Positions 35,015 through 45,306 of a stretch of DNA of 60,000 bases are shown here, piece by piece; the stretch's first letter is position 1; the number at the start of each line of letters is the position of its first letter. The stretch covers positions 92,240,587-92,300,586 of the forward strand of contig CM043966.1 of the NCBI GenBank assembly GCA_014529385.2, read 5' to 3'. A program made the translations under genes and the position numbers. The notes below the pieces were generated by a model. It worked only from the letters and a program-made list of their open reading frames with translations. It did not search any database and was not told the origin of the DNA. Source of the DNA: Adiantum capillus-veneris. Lineage: Eukaryota; Streptophyta; Polypodiopsida; Polypodiales; Pteridaceae.

Positions 35015-35817
35015 TGCACGCGCATGCCTTTAAATAGGCCTCCTCAAGCTGAAAATCTATTTGTGCTGCTATAAGCATCTGAGTGAGCACTCAGTCCTTG
35101 CATGGAAAGTCTAGTTGCCTACCCACCAAGTGTCCAGTTGGTTTAGTTAACTGGTTCTCACACTTAGTTGCAAGCTTGGAAACTTCCCAAAGACTCCCAC
35201 AAGGCAAGAGGGCTCCCCCTAGCTGCTAAAGCTGGTCTGGAGTGCCCTGGAACCTGTTCCCACACAGCCCCGGGCCCCGGGTGCCTCCCCGGACAATTTT
35301 ATGAAAAAATGGTTTTAGGCTAAAACGGGCCATATGAGTCGGATTTTGATGCCGTAAATTGCTATACTGAGCTCTAACTAAGGCATACTGAACCGAGTAC
35401 CTGCCATATTTAGCAGCCCCTCGAGGTTCGAAAATGCATTTTTTTCAAATTCGGGGTACGGGTGCAATTTTTGGAGACGGTTAAAACTAGACGGGTCGGG
35501 TGACCAAAAACTTACTATATTTGGAAAATTTTCACAAAAAATATTTTAATTCACATTTCAAAGCTTTATAACATTCTAAAAATCATGGCACTGACGGAAT
35601 TCAGAAAACTGCTAAAAATAGTTACTTTTTTCCATTATGATCATTTCATGGTACAAGGGTGCTCTTTTTGGTTGGGGTCAGAGACCTTACAACATACTTG
35701 GTCAATGCATGGAAAAATTAATGTTGTGCAAGAGGAGGGTATAAGCAAGATGCTTATTGGCATTCGCCGTTGAGGTTTCTTGTTTTCTTTGCAAGTAACA
35801 GTTGTAACTCTACTGCT
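34430..35817. other. Spacer with a (GT)n microsatellite
   Basis: 34430-34900 is AT-rich without a frame. 34929-35010 is a GT/TG microsatellite with interruptions, continuing as CGCG/TGCA. 35200-35300 is GC-richer (CCCGGGCCCCGGG at 35270). No gene was recognised up to the end of the retrotransposon pol region at 35820. Confidence 0.5.
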
Positions 35818-35819
35818 CT

Positions 35820-36540
35820 CTATTTAATTGTATTTCTTGCAAAAGGCAGTCGCTTTGCCGCTACTATTGATATGGTCTTAGTTGTCTCTTTGGAGAGGAT
35901 TGGCTTGGCCGGAATGGGCATAGACCGTATCTCTTTTTCTTTCCATTGGTAGCTTGTTTTTGCCGGTTTTTGTAGGTTTTTTGCTACTTCCTTTGTTGCC
36001 ACTGTTTTGTTGCTTATTGGCAACCACATAAGTCTGTTTTCCGGTTGCAAATGCAGTTGTCTGCCTTTCGATGTTGCTTGTACTAAAGGGAGTTCCTTTT
36101 GCTTTTGTTTCGGTATCCAAATGCGAGTAACATTTGGGTTATTGCTGAGCACTTTCTTTGGGATCCATATCTGTTCTATGCCCTTGGTTTTTGGTTGAAC
36201 TATCTGCTTCGGTTGAATTTTTCCAGTTGTATTGTTTTTAGTCTGCCATGTCATTTCTATCCTTCCGCATCCATACTTGTTTTTCTTTTTTTGGTAACCT
36301 AGATCTTTGCATTGCGGTCGGTGACTTCGTATGTATGTAGTTAGCATGGTTGGATTTTACCTGTTTGTTAGCCTTGGGTATCATGCTTTTCTTTGGTGGC
36401 ACTCTTGCTTTTGGCTCTTTTTCCAGTGATTGCATTGCTGACAGCTGATTATTCCGGTATTGCTGAGCAAAGGCTATTACCTGTTGTTCTTGTGCATGTT
36501 GAATTTTGACTACATTCGCATTCCAATCTATCTGCACATT
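35820..36540 (-). pseudogene. Lys/Gln-rich tail following the second protease-like domain
   Basis: Continuation of pol on the minus strand. After the protease-like domain comes VVKIQHAQEQQVIAFAQQ, then a basic Pro/Lys-rich stretch. In a second frame (36347-35820) there are repeated WIPK-type phrases (EQIWIPKKV, TRIWIPKQK, LMWLPISNK) and a Lys-rich end. Low complexity; no domain recognised. It probably forms the C-terminal part of the polyprotein. Confidence 0.45.
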
Positions 36541-36860
36541 GTACTCTTTTTGCCAAGGTTGTCCGAACAACATTGGGTGTTGTGTGTTGTCATCCTCGAC
36601 TACATAAAATTTGTGTGGGTAAATATATTGATATACTTGTACATACAATATAGTCTAGCCCAATGTTTTCAACGACTGTGATGTACTACTTTCCAGCACT
36701 TGAGGAGTAGGATGAAGTTGACCTTTGGACTTGAGTTGTTGGTCTAATCTATAAGAGATCAAATTTTCTTAAGCTCCAGAATCAAGAAATGCCATTTATT
36801 CAATTGGATTGCTACCCACTTTGATTGCAATTATTGGCTCCACTGTGTCTTCATCCAACT
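36541..36860 (-). pseudogene. Second retropepsin-like domain, after integrase
   Basis: Minus-strand translation: PIIAIKVGSNPIE, a stop, MAFLDSGA, a stop, ENLISYRLDQQLKS..., then KFYVVEDDNTQHPMLFGQPW and QIDWNANVVK. D-S-G-A followed about 75 residues later by a hydrophobic-G-x-P-W block is the retropepsin pattern (D-S/T-G ... I/L-L-G-R-P-W). A separate retropepsin is already present upstream of RT (about 41540-41170). The reading runs on from the integrase C-terminus in the same direction without an obvious junction. In-frame stops show decay. Confidence 0.55.
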
Positions 36861-37049
36861 TCGTTAGTTGAATGGCATTGATTCGCAATGGTGCTCCACT
36901 TTGTTGTTGTAGTCGCAGAAATCTTCATTTTGCAATCTGTTCTTTTGCTTCTGCTTGAGCTTCTTCTCATACTCTCTATTTCTCCTTCATTCGTTGTTTT
37001 CCTTGATGGATTTGTTGAAGCATATCCTGTGTTAGTGGTCAATGATATT

Positions 37050-38190
37050 TCTTCAATCGACACCCACTAATCCAATTTGGCATTTCTTCACCTGCTAATG
37101 TAGCAAGCTTGATAGCTCCGCTTTGTGATAGATCACTAATTACAAAGGGTCCCATCCCTCGCTTTTTAAGTTTCTTGGCATGGGCTTAAAAGTATAAACA
37201 AGTACATAATCACCTGTTTTGAACTCTTACATGCTTGTCAAAAAACTCTTTTTGTCTTCTCTTTTTAGCATAGAACGAAGCTATAGCTCTCAAGCAGTGT
37301 TCATCTAGCTTTTCAAGATCATCTATTCTTGAAGAGAGCTCATGCCTTGTCCATTATAGGCGTTTCGCTACTCATAGAGTTGGAATTAAAAACTCTATGC
37401 GTAATATAGCATTTAGGCCAAACACCATGTTGTACGGTGTTGTTCCTATCGATGTTTTGTAAGCTACCCTGTATGCCCATAGTGTTGAGTGTAGCTGCTG
37501 ATCCCAATTTGTTCTTAACTCTGACAAAATTTTAGTGAGAACCGTGCATAGTGTTTTATTTGTGGCCTCAGCTTGTCCATTTTCCTGTGGATGGTATGAA
37601 GCAGATTTCCTATGTATGACCATGAATTCCTCTAGCACATATTCAATGACTTCATTAAGAAAATGTGTTCCACGATCACTAACAATTTCTATTGGTAAGC
37701 CGTATCATACAAAAACATTCTCATACAAAAATAGTGCAGTGGTCCGTGCATCTGCTTTTTGCGTTGCCTTGGCTTCCGCCATTTTGTGAGATAGTCCGTA
37801 GCCACAATGATATATTGGGTATGGGTGCGATATGCAGGGGGTGAAATAGGTCCCACAAAATCAATGCCCCATTTTGCAAATTCCCTTGCTCCCATCATTG
37901 GCCGTAGTGGCATCTCATCCCTCTTTATCGGTGCCTTGATGCGCTGACATGCGTCACAACGCTTTACAAACTCTTTAACATCCATGTGCAATGTAGGCCA
38001 CCATATTCCTGCGCTTAAGACAATGTTTGCCATCTTATCGCCCAAAAAATGGCCTCCACTTATTCCGCTATGTGCATGTTCTAGAATCAGCAGGTATTCA
38101 CTTTCACTTGCACAGATTCTAAGTTGATTGTCCTTTCCTTGCTTATAGAGTTGGTTCCCAATTAACTGAAAGTTGCGAGCCTCCATCTCT
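37050..38190 (-). pseudogene. Integrase of the giant element
   Basis: ORF 38186-37689 holds the zinc finger (HAHSGISGGHFLG ... CDACQRI, H-H-C-C) and the start of the core (FAKWGIDFVGPISPP, first Asp; YIIVATDYLTKW). After a frame change near 37690 the core continues with the NGQAEATNKTL block (catalytic Glu) and LWAYRVAYKTSIGTTPYNMVFG. The C-terminal GMGPFVISDL...NWISGCRLKKY module lies at about 37175-37060. The WGIDFVGPI form is common in Tat/Athila-type plant elements. Broken by frameshifts and a few stops. Confidence 0.8.
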
Positions 38191-38259
38191 ATAGCCCTTT
38201 TCCGTGCTCTTGTTATGTTTTCAGGAAATAGCTTGGTGGTTAAGAAATCAATAATATAT

Positions 38260-38530
38260 TGACTTCATGAAGGTGCAATGTTTACCTGAAACAATGTCGT
38301 GTGATCCACTGGTCGTTTGGCAATACATATAGTACAATTGGTAACATAAGAATGTGTGTCTGCATACATAGTTGGCCAATAAACCCCTAACTATTTCAGT
38401 CTCTGGTGTGTTTTCACTGTTGAACAATGAAATGCACAATCCTGGACATATGCTTCTTCAAGATAACACTCGAATTCTTCCGGATTTATACATAATCGTA
38501 GAATTTGGTCCGCCGATCCTAGATGATACA
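38260..38530 (-). pseudogene. Additional integrase-type zinc-binding module
   Basis: Upstream of the normal integrase zinc finger the minus strand reads ADQILRLCINPEEFECYLEE, a short gap, HQRLK, a stop, LGVYWPTMYADTHSYV and TNCTICI. This is the same pattern as the second module (LRICASESEYLLILEHAHSG ... GIWWPTLHMDVKEFVKRC DAC). The pol therefore appears to contain two H2C2-type modules in tandem, joined by about 60 residues. The first has lost some His positions and is damaged by stops. Confidence 0.55.
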
Positions 38531-38729
38531 GCCGTCCTGCAAATCAACTGGAAGTTTTTTGTTTGTCGAATTGTTTGTTGTTTGGATCCGTCTTTCGTGC
38601 TATCAAACCTACCTCCAAAGGATTTCCTGAGACCATTTGGGTATCATTTCAATATTGAAAAGATAAGCATCTGGTATGTCATCATCTACTCCTTCAGAAG
38701 CTTCCCCGTTGTGTATCCTTGAAAGATGA

Positions 38730-39379
38730 TCCGCTTGTAGATGGGTTTTACCCTTTTTGACCACCACTGTGTAATCAAACTCTATCAATATAATAAACTA
38801 GCGTACAATTCTCCCTGTATTGCATGGTTTATTTACCAGATACAAAAGAGCTTGATGATCTGTGAAGAACACAAATTTGTTTGCGAGCAAATAATGCCGA
38901 AATTTCTTTACAGCATAAATCATTCCTAACCCCTCTCTTTCGGTGGTTGTGTAGTTCTTTTCTACAATGTTTAACTATCGCCTTGCATAACAAACTGGAA
39001 AATCCATTGTTCCGTCTCTAGGTTGAGCCAGAATACTCCCGATTGCATATGCTGAAGCATCAATGTGAACATGAAATATCTTTTTCCAATCTGGTGCTTT
39101 AAGTATAGGTGTTGATACAAGGTTTTCCTTCAGCTTTTGGAATGAAGTTTCACACTCCTCAGTCCAATCAAAATTGACTAGCAAACGATACAGAGGTTGT
39201 GCAATGACGGCATACATATATATGAATCTTTGATAATATCCGCAGTGTCCCATGAAGGATTGCACTTGTTTCGCATTAATAGGCCTAGGTAGGTCTACTA
39301 TGACTTTGACTTTGTCTAGGTCAGTGGTTATGCCATTTCTTGAGACAATGTGTCCTAAGATGCGGCCTTGCCTAGCCAT
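38730..39379 (-). pseudogene. RT thumb/connection and RNase H of the giant element
   Basis: ORF 39379-38975: RILGHIVSRNGITTDLDKVK and SFMGHCGYYQRFI are the RT thumb and connection. FHVHIDASAYAIGSILAQ starts the RNase H with its first Asp. After a stop near 38975 the match goes on with the NYTTTEREGLGMIYAVKKF (Glu) and FTDHQALLYLVNK (Asp) blocks, to about 38740. No second RNase H follows, unlike the Tat element at 3490. Confidence 0.8.
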
Positions 39380-40371
39380 AAAAATACACTTTCCTGGTTA
39401 AGACAGATTCCATATGTCTTGCATTTCTCAAATACCTTTTGCAAATGGTAAATATGTTCCTCTCGCAGAAGAGAGTGTACACAAAGATCATCCATGTATA
39501 TTTCTAAGAATATTCTCAGGTATTCTTTGAACGCGTGCGTCACTAACCTTTGGAAGGTAGTTGGGGCATTAGTTAAGCCAAACGGCATAACTTGATACGC
39601 ATATATTCTCCATTCTGTGGCAAACACTGTTTTGTGTTGATCCTCTATTACAATTTCCAGTTGGTTGTATCCTGAAAACCCGTCCAGAAAGGAATAAGCC
39701 CGTTGTCCGGCCACCCTCTCAAGTACATGTTCTGTGATTGGCAAGGGATAATAATCCCTTATGGTGGCTACATTTACCTTTTTGAGGTTTACACACACTT
39801 GCAGTTTTTTGTTCTTTTTGGGGACTACCACAATGGGTGACACCCAATCTGTATGTTCGATTTCATAGATGAATTCATCTTCCATCAGCTTGTCAATCTC
39901 CTCTTTGATTTGTTTAGCAAATGTGTCATAATATGTATAAGGACGTTGTTTGCTAGGTTTTGTATCCGATTTCAAAGGAATTGTATGTTGGCATATCGAT
40001 GGATCAACTCCTTTGAGGTATTTATAGGACCATGCAAACACATCTTTATACTTCTTGAGAAGTTGTGTTAGCCGTTCTTCTTCTTCAGGCTCTAAATCGG
40101 TTGCTATATAGACCGGCTGAGGCTTTTCACCTGGTTCCGCGAGGTCTATCCTTTTTGAATTTTCTGGCCCATCGTAAGATTCCTGGTTGGTTCTTTCCCT
40201 GTCTGGTGGTGTCATGATGAATTTTTTGTCCTGGATGGTGAATTTCCGATAGTGCGATGGTACATTCATTTTTCCCTTCTCTGACTCCCCCTTACCATCA
40301 CTATCTTCCTCAGTAGTCCATACCTCTCGTAAAGACCGTTTCAGTTCTTGGTGTTTCTGTTTACGCTCCAA
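39355..40371 (-). CDS. Reverse transcriptase core of the giant element
   Basis: 338 residues open. The N-terminal half is a linker (Glu/Lys-rich). RT proper begins near DWVSPIVVVPKKNKKLQVCV. The first catalytic Asp is in YSFLDGFSGYNQ, then YQVMPFGLTNAPTTFQRL, and the catalytic box IYMDDL is intact. The frame ends within the RT palm by frameshift into the thumb region at 39379. The catalytic residues are preserved even though the rest of pol is broken. Confidence 0.8.
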   Translation of the reverse strand: MERKQKHQELKRSLREVWTTEEDSDGKGESEKGKMNVPSHYRKFTIQDKKFIMTPPDRERTNQESYDGPENSKRIDLAEPGEKPQPVYIATDLEPEEEERLTQLLKKYKDVFAWSYKYLKGVDPSICQHTIPLKSDTKPSKQRPYTYYDTFAKQIKEEIDKLMEDEFIYEIEHTDWVSPIVVVPKKNKKLQVCVNLKKVNVATIRDYYPLPITEHVLERVAGQRAYSFLDGFSGYNQLEIVIEDQHKTVFATEWRIYAYQVMPFGLTNAPTTFQRLVTHAFKEYLRIFLEIYMDDLCVHSLLREEHIYHLQKVFEKCKTYGICLNQESVFLWLGKAAS

Positions 40372-40407
40372 TTTGGTCCACTCTTGGTCTTTTGTTGTTT
40401 CTTTTTT

Positions 40408-41223
40408 TTATTTTTGAGATTTTTGTGATTTTGTTTCTGTTTTAGCTTTTCGTACTTGTCTTTTTTCCTCTTGCGTTCTTTCCCTGACTTTTGAGAATCT
40501 TCCTAATATTTGATATAATACACAATCCTTTGCTTTTACAAGCATCAAATAGTGAGTTTTACTTTTTATCTCGGGCATCAGGTTCTCTCTCACTTTGTTC
40601 CCTGCTCGTTTCCTCCTATAGCGTTCCTGGCGTCTAGGGTGCTGATTAGCAAAATCATGAAACTTGATATTCTCTGTTTTCCCCCCTCGCTCACTTGAGT
40701 TGTCTAAACACTCATTATCTGCATCGTTATTTATTTCCAGATGCTCAGAGGAGTTATAAAACTCTTCTTGTTCTAGTGGTTCTATCGTCTCGTCTCCTCC
40801 TGGTATAATGCTTGCCATGTAGTAGGGTAGCACATCATAGCCATCCTTGTCGCAAAATTTTATTGTTGGACTATCTGTAATGGTACAGACATCCAATGTT
40901 GCTAGTATGTGTTCCCATTCTAGAGGTTCCAAAGCCTCTTCAGGGAAAGGTTCTGGAATATACTCCTTATCCTCAATCGCTCTTTCTAAGACGCATTCCT
41001 CTCTTCTTAAGCTTCCACAATGTGAAGCTCCGCACATCCATAGTTCTTTTTGTTGCCCTAACCATGCTGGGAGTTCCGATCCTGCTAATGTAGCTGCATC
41101 AAATTCTTCCAGTGGTGTCTGGTTCACATCCTTGTAACTATGGTCTTTTAGGTGTATTTTGGTTGTTGTCTCGCCATGTCTGAGGTATATGTGGTCGTAA
41201 GCCCAATCTTGGACCATCTTCAA
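40408..41223 (-). CDS. Acidic/basic spacer between protease and RT
   Basis: 271 residues, no recognised domain. It starts just after the protease, is rich in Glu/Asp in the middle (PGGDETIEPLEQEEF) and Lys/Arg-rich at the end. It is in the same order and strand as pol and probably a linker of the polyprotein. The next ORF (RT) begins 37 bases on. Confidence 0.5.
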   Translation of the reverse strand: MKMVQDWAYDHIYLRHGETTTKIHLKDHSYKDVNQTPLEEFDAATLAGSELPAWLGQQKELWMCGASHCGSLRREECVLERAIEDKEYIPEPFPEEALEPLEWEHILATLDVCTITDSPTIKFCDKDGYDVLPYYMASIIPGGDETIEPLEQEEFYNSSEHLEINNDADNECLDNSSERGGKTENIKFHDFANQHPRRQERYRRKRAGNKVRENLMPEIKSKTHYLMLVKAKDCVLYQILGRFSKVRERTQEEKRQVRKAKTETKSQKSQK

Positions 41224-41655
41224 TTGTCACATGAATGGTCTTCCCAAGATGATCTCATAATTGTTCTTTTAGTCGAAATCGACTATTGCAAATGTATGCT
41301 CATACTCGATTCTGCACGAAATGACAATCACTTTTTCTAAGAGTCCTAGAGTCTTCTCCATGTACCCATCTGCCAATTGCAATTTCATTCAAGTAGCTCT
41401 TAAAGATGGTTTTCCCCATTTTTTCCAGATTTACTTGGTGGCAATAGCAAATCCCGCTCCACTGTCAAGAATAGCCTTGGAAACTACTCTTTGGAATTCT
41501 ACTGGTAGCGTGGTGTTTCCATCTTCTCCCTCGCAATACTCTCCAACCTTGTTTAATGGTACTGGCCTAGTGTTTAGTTGAGGCATGTCCAATTCTTTGA
41601 TCCCTTCCTGAATCTTCGAGGTGGCCCGGTCTTTCACTCCAAATTTTCTAGGCAT
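41170..41655 (-). pseudogene. Retropepsin of the giant element (upstream copy)
   Basis: SKAILDSGAGFAIATK at about 41480-41430 is the active site (D-S-G-A). LQLADGYMEKTLGLLEKV and EIILGRPFM (about 41235) complete the retropepsin pattern. Stops lie near 41428, 41395 and 41265. It lies between gag and the spacer before RT, the normal Ty3/gypsy position. Confidence 0.7.
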
Positions 41656-42699
41656 TTACGTACTGTGGTCCACATGTTTGGTCGTAACCTCAAGAGTTCG
41701 GCTAATGTGATTGTGCATGCCACCGGGGTGGACAATAACTCAATCAATCCTTGTGAATCTATCACTTTGTTAGAAGAAAGTCTTTGAGATGGGATTGCTC
41801 TCACTTCAGACTTGGCTTCATACTCTCCTAGGTAAGAGGGTAGAGTTTTTAGCGATTCTGGTTGGCTGTGCCCCGAACTAATTGATCCCTGGTCTCCCCC
41901 TTGTGAAAGTATATCAAAGTTCATTTGTGACCTTGCCTCAAATTCTTCAATAGGAGGTAAGATCTCATTCTTCTCTTTTCTCGTGCTATTCATGTGGTTA
42001 CTCACCCTGTTAGCCTCGTTGGCCTCACGAATTTGCTTCCACAGATCATCTAGACCGTTACATTCCTTACCCATTTCTGTCAATGTTCTAGGTTGGAACC
42101 CGTCACTTGCCTCATCTATTGTATTTGGCACTATCATAGGCTCTCCTCTGGACTCATAGGCATTCGTGAGTCTTTCCTTCATTTCTACTTGTTCCTCTAA
42201 AGTTGGTTGGATAGGGGTTGGAGCTGGTACTTCATGCCAATTTGCAAGTTTACCAAGCGGGTCTTCCATCAATGATTGAGCCGTTTCAATACTCTTTCTA
42301 CACATTTCCAACCTTTGTTTTTCTATTTCATCATATGGATAAGTCATCCATCTTTGCTCCTAGGTTTGGTTCTTTTTTAGTCTGGCTTCATAAGCTTTTA
42401 GAAGTGCATCCAACTACTCATTTACCTTGTCTGCCAGTATTGATCCTCCCGATCCTGCACTTTTGGGCTCTACTATTTCCTTGGGTGCTATGGTTGCCGT
42501 GGTGTGTGAGCTTATGCTAGCTAGATCCTCTAACTGCTCTAATCTATCCTTTGTATGTTTTAACTCCTCGGATAGAGCTATTGCTCTCGTTCTTTCCTGG
42601 CTTTCATACGCGCCTTTCTAGCTTTCCAAGTGCTTCTTTGATTTTTCGTTTCTGAACTTGGGGCATTGGTTTTTGGCTCTTCAATTATGGGTTCGTTCA
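41634..42699 (-). pseudogene. Gag-like region of the giant element
   Basis: Possible start MMNEPIIEEPKTNAPSS at 42699, a basic stretch, a frame change near 42590, then a heptad-like Glu/Leu/Lys segment and the ORF 42347-41634 (MTYPYDEIEKQRLEMCRKS ... LAELLRLRPNMW ... CLENLE). 'Lxx-TLAELLRLRPNLW' phrases occur just upstream of protease in related plant Ty3/gypsy proteins. No CCHC knuckle was seen. The start lies directly at the edge of the 1.9-kb duplicated block. Confidence 0.55.
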
Positions 42700-43029
42700 T
42701 CATTGTTGACACACCTTCCTATCACTTTGTGGTGCAACATTTGGATGTCACATCACAACGCAATAGGGACCACCCATATAGTGAAGAGAGCTTCCTATCG
42801 CGTTGTGGCGCGACATTTTCTTGTCGATGCACAACGCAAGAAGCTCAATGGCTGTGTGACGTAAACCTACCACTCGCATTGTAGTGGGATACATTTTGAT
42901 AAAATCTCTTCCTTCTTAATCATTAACCAAAAAGGAAACAAAGAGGTAGAGACAAAGAAACAATATATGAAGACATTTGCATCTCCTACAACTTCAAGGA
43001 TGCACTATCTTGTTTGTCCATTTCAATTA

Positions 43030-43227
43030 TTATTTTTCCTCCTTTATCGTTGGTGGTTTCTTGTCCTTGGTCTTTAAGGTTTTATTTTTCTCAGCATTTG
43101 CCTTTTGGTTTTTCTTCTTCAGCTCCTTTCAAAGAGCTTTTGCCTCCATTATCATTTTCTCTACCTCCTTCCTTTTTGCCATCATCTTTTGGGAAAGCTT
43201 CGCCTTTTCTCCCTTCTTATCCTCCAT
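43030..43227 (-). pseudogene. Short Lys-rich ORF, divergent partner, copy 1
   Basis: 66 codons from ATG at 43227: MEDKKGEKAKLSQKMMAKRK, a TGA at codon 33, then more Lys-rich heptad text ending KEEK. TATATAAA on the minus strand lies at 43278-43285, about 50 bases upstream. A hydrophobic Phe-rich frame on the other strand is only its antisense shadow. Function unknown; a second copy is at 49238-49435. Confidence 0.35.
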
Positions 43228-43277
43228 ACCTACGTTGTGTAGATGTGAGCGAGTTCTATAGTGCGCAGTCAAGGTGC

Positions 43278-43432
43278 TTTATATAGCTACGATACTCACC
43301 ACATGAAGGACACATGTCATAGGGATGGTGGAGCTTGCCTCGGTCTTTGTGATGCATTCAATGTACCGTTACTAATGCAATCATAAGGGTGGTTGAAATG
43401 ACCTGGTTGAGTTCCTGAGGAGTCTATATATA
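43278..43432. promoter_or_regulatory. Divergent promoter region with two TATA boxes, copy 1
   Basis: TATATAAA for the minus strand (43278-43285) and TATATATA for the plus strand (43425-43432) face away from each other. The plus-strand ATG follows 101 bases on and the minus-strand ATG 51 bases on. The same arrangement is seen at 49486-49640. Confidence 0.5.
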
Positions 43433-43532
43433 GGAGGCCAGTCAGTCCCCCATTCGTACTCTTTAGTGTTAGCCAATGCCTTCCTACCTTCACCCTAACC
43501 AACAACCCAACTTTTCTTACCTCTCTCCATAA

Positions 43533-44591
43533 ATGGATCCCTTTCAGATCGAGATAGAGAAGGAGCTTCCTTGCTCTAACAAGGCACCCAAAGACAAGTT
43601 GTACCATTTTCTCTAAAAAATTGGGCTTCAGCAGCGAGAGAAAAAATTCAAGCCTATTTTCAAACATACCTTCTCATTGCAAGAGTTTTTGGCTTTTGCA
43701 TCACATTTCGTTGCAGAGTTTCATCAGACATGTGATCAACAGATGATCAGCGGCACATTTGAGTTTGGGGGTTGTCGATATGTTTATATGAAGGATATCA
43801 ATTTTGATCGTTTAAAGAAAGATATTTTCTACAGAAGTAGCCTCAAGTTGCCACTAAAGTATTGCAGGAATGACATCAGATGTCTCGTCCATAATCGAAA
43901 GTGTCGAGTTGCAGAATACTATGCTGGGTGCATACTCTTTTTGAATGTTAATATGGAGGATCATTGGGACACGGCAGAGGAGGTCATGAGAAATCACCAT
44001 TCAGTCATTGGTGACAAGTTGGTGCAACCACTTAGTGTTGCTTTGTGTGTTTTAGAGGTGATCAGCTACCAGAGGGAGCTTTGCCAACGAATGTGCTCCC
44101 TATCGTCCTCATCGATGATCATCATTATGTATTACTCAATGACATCATGGAATTGTTTGACTTGACAGAGGACTACTGCCTTGCTATATCCACTCAAAAT
44201 CTACAAGAGGATGGCAGTATAATCAACCCTACCAATGACAAGTATTCTGTCATGGATGCTCATGTAATAGTGGGTGAGTTTATCAAACCAACAGAGGCAG
44301 CAACAATGATATACAAGGATGCAACCGCATGTGCCGTGACGCTTCCAACGGAGTCGGAGTTCAGGGTGGTATGGGAAAGACTTGGAATCACAGAGATGGT
44401 GAGAAGTGCTCCATCAACGACATTGACACCGTCCTCATCCTCTACAAACGAGAGCACACTTGACTTATGGAATGTTGCATTACTCGAAGAAGATGAAAAT
44501 CAAAAGGTATACTCCTCTATAAATATTTTTTTGCTTCCTTGTATAAGAGTTTCATGTGTATATACCAACACTTGACTTTTATTTCTCGTAG
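43533..44591 (+). pseudogene. Unrecognised gene, first exon and intron, copy 1
   Basis: ATG at 43533 (MDPFQIEIEKELPCSNKAP), TAA at codon 28, then open again: HTFSLQEFLAFASHFVAEFH, TFEFGGCRYVYMKDINFDRL, RNDIRCLVHNRKCRVAEYY and NMEDHWDTAEEVM. A frame change near 44050 follows, then LPTNVLPIVLIDDHHYVLL, DIMELFDLTEDYCLAI and LDLWNVALLEEDENQK. AAG/GTATAC at 44506-44507 looks like a splice donor and TTTCTCGTAG ending at 44591 an acceptor. No family recognised. Copy 1 keeps TGG where copy 2 has a stop at 50579-50581. Confidence 0.5.
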
Positions 44592-45306
44592 TAAGCGACT
44601 ATTCCCTCACTCTCATGCTGTAGATTCCCACGTTCTCATATAAGTATAAACCCTGGTTGTTTTCTTATCATACATGAAAATTGCTCCAGGTCGATCAATG
44701 TTTGGTGGCGGTTCTTGAGTTTCTGAAATCATTTTCCCTTTCGCCACGTTATCTCCGTATCTGTTGTAATCTTCAGGGTTACTAGATACCAGATAGTGGT
44801 TTCCCTTTTCATCTCGGAATCTATCTCCATCAGCATAGACTCGAATTATCTCCAATCTCTAAGCCGGTCTTTCCTCAATACAAATGCACTTGCATCCTCG
44901 ATAATCAGAATAGACTAGGGCTCCTCTCGAGTTTGTTCCTTCTAAGAAGATCAATGTTTGGTGGCGGTTCTTGAGTCTCTGAAATCATTTTTCCTTTCGC
45001 CACGTTATCTCCATATCCGTTGTAATCTTCAGGGTTACTAGCTATCATATAGTGGTTCCCCTTTTCGTCTCGGAATCTATCTCCATCATCATAGACTCAA
45101 ATTATCTCCAATCTCTGAGCCGGTCTTTCTTCAATACAAATGCACTTGCGTCCTTGATAGTCAGAATAGACTAGGGCTCCCCTCGAGTTTGTTCCTTCTA
45201 AGAAGATCATAGTGAGCTTGGAATCATTCAAAGGATTTAGGGAGGTGCTTCCTCCTGGCATTGGTCCGTCATAGGTAAAACGTCCTGGATTTTGACTACC
45301 CATCAT
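44592..45306 (-). pseudogene. Small ORF in the giant element leader, with internal duplication
   Basis: On the minus strand MMGSQNPGRFTYDGPMPGGS, then LTMIFLEGTNSRGALVYSDY, QGRKCICIEERPAQRLEII and, in the next copy, DGDRFRDEKGNHYLVSSNPE and DRPGAIFMYDKKTTRVYTYM. A segment of about 256 bases is tandemly duplicated (44693-44948 and 44949-45206), which shifts the frame. It lies between the leader and gag on the coding strand of the element. The family is unrecognised; some large plant Ty3/gypsy elements carry an extra ORF upstream of gag. Confidence 0.45.

Larger units (their letters stand above)
42700..44591. repeat. Duplicated 1.9-kb block, copy 1 (inside the giant element)
   Basis: Collinear with 48908-50799 at a constant offset of 6,208 bases. 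The central part (about 42905-44265) is almost identical. The outer parts (42700-42900, 44270-44591) differ by roughly 5-7%. It contains about one and a half hairpin units, a minus-strand Lys-rich ORF, a divergent promoter region and a plus-strand gene. The match ends exactly at the AG of the gene's intron. Confidence 0.85.

Noticed and set aside
42977-43261. Hydrophobic, Phe-rich plus-strand frame resembling a membrane protein (also at 49185-49469)
   Set aside because: It is antisense to the Lys-rich minus-strand ORF; Lys codons read backwards give Phe. The minus-strand frame has a TATA box.
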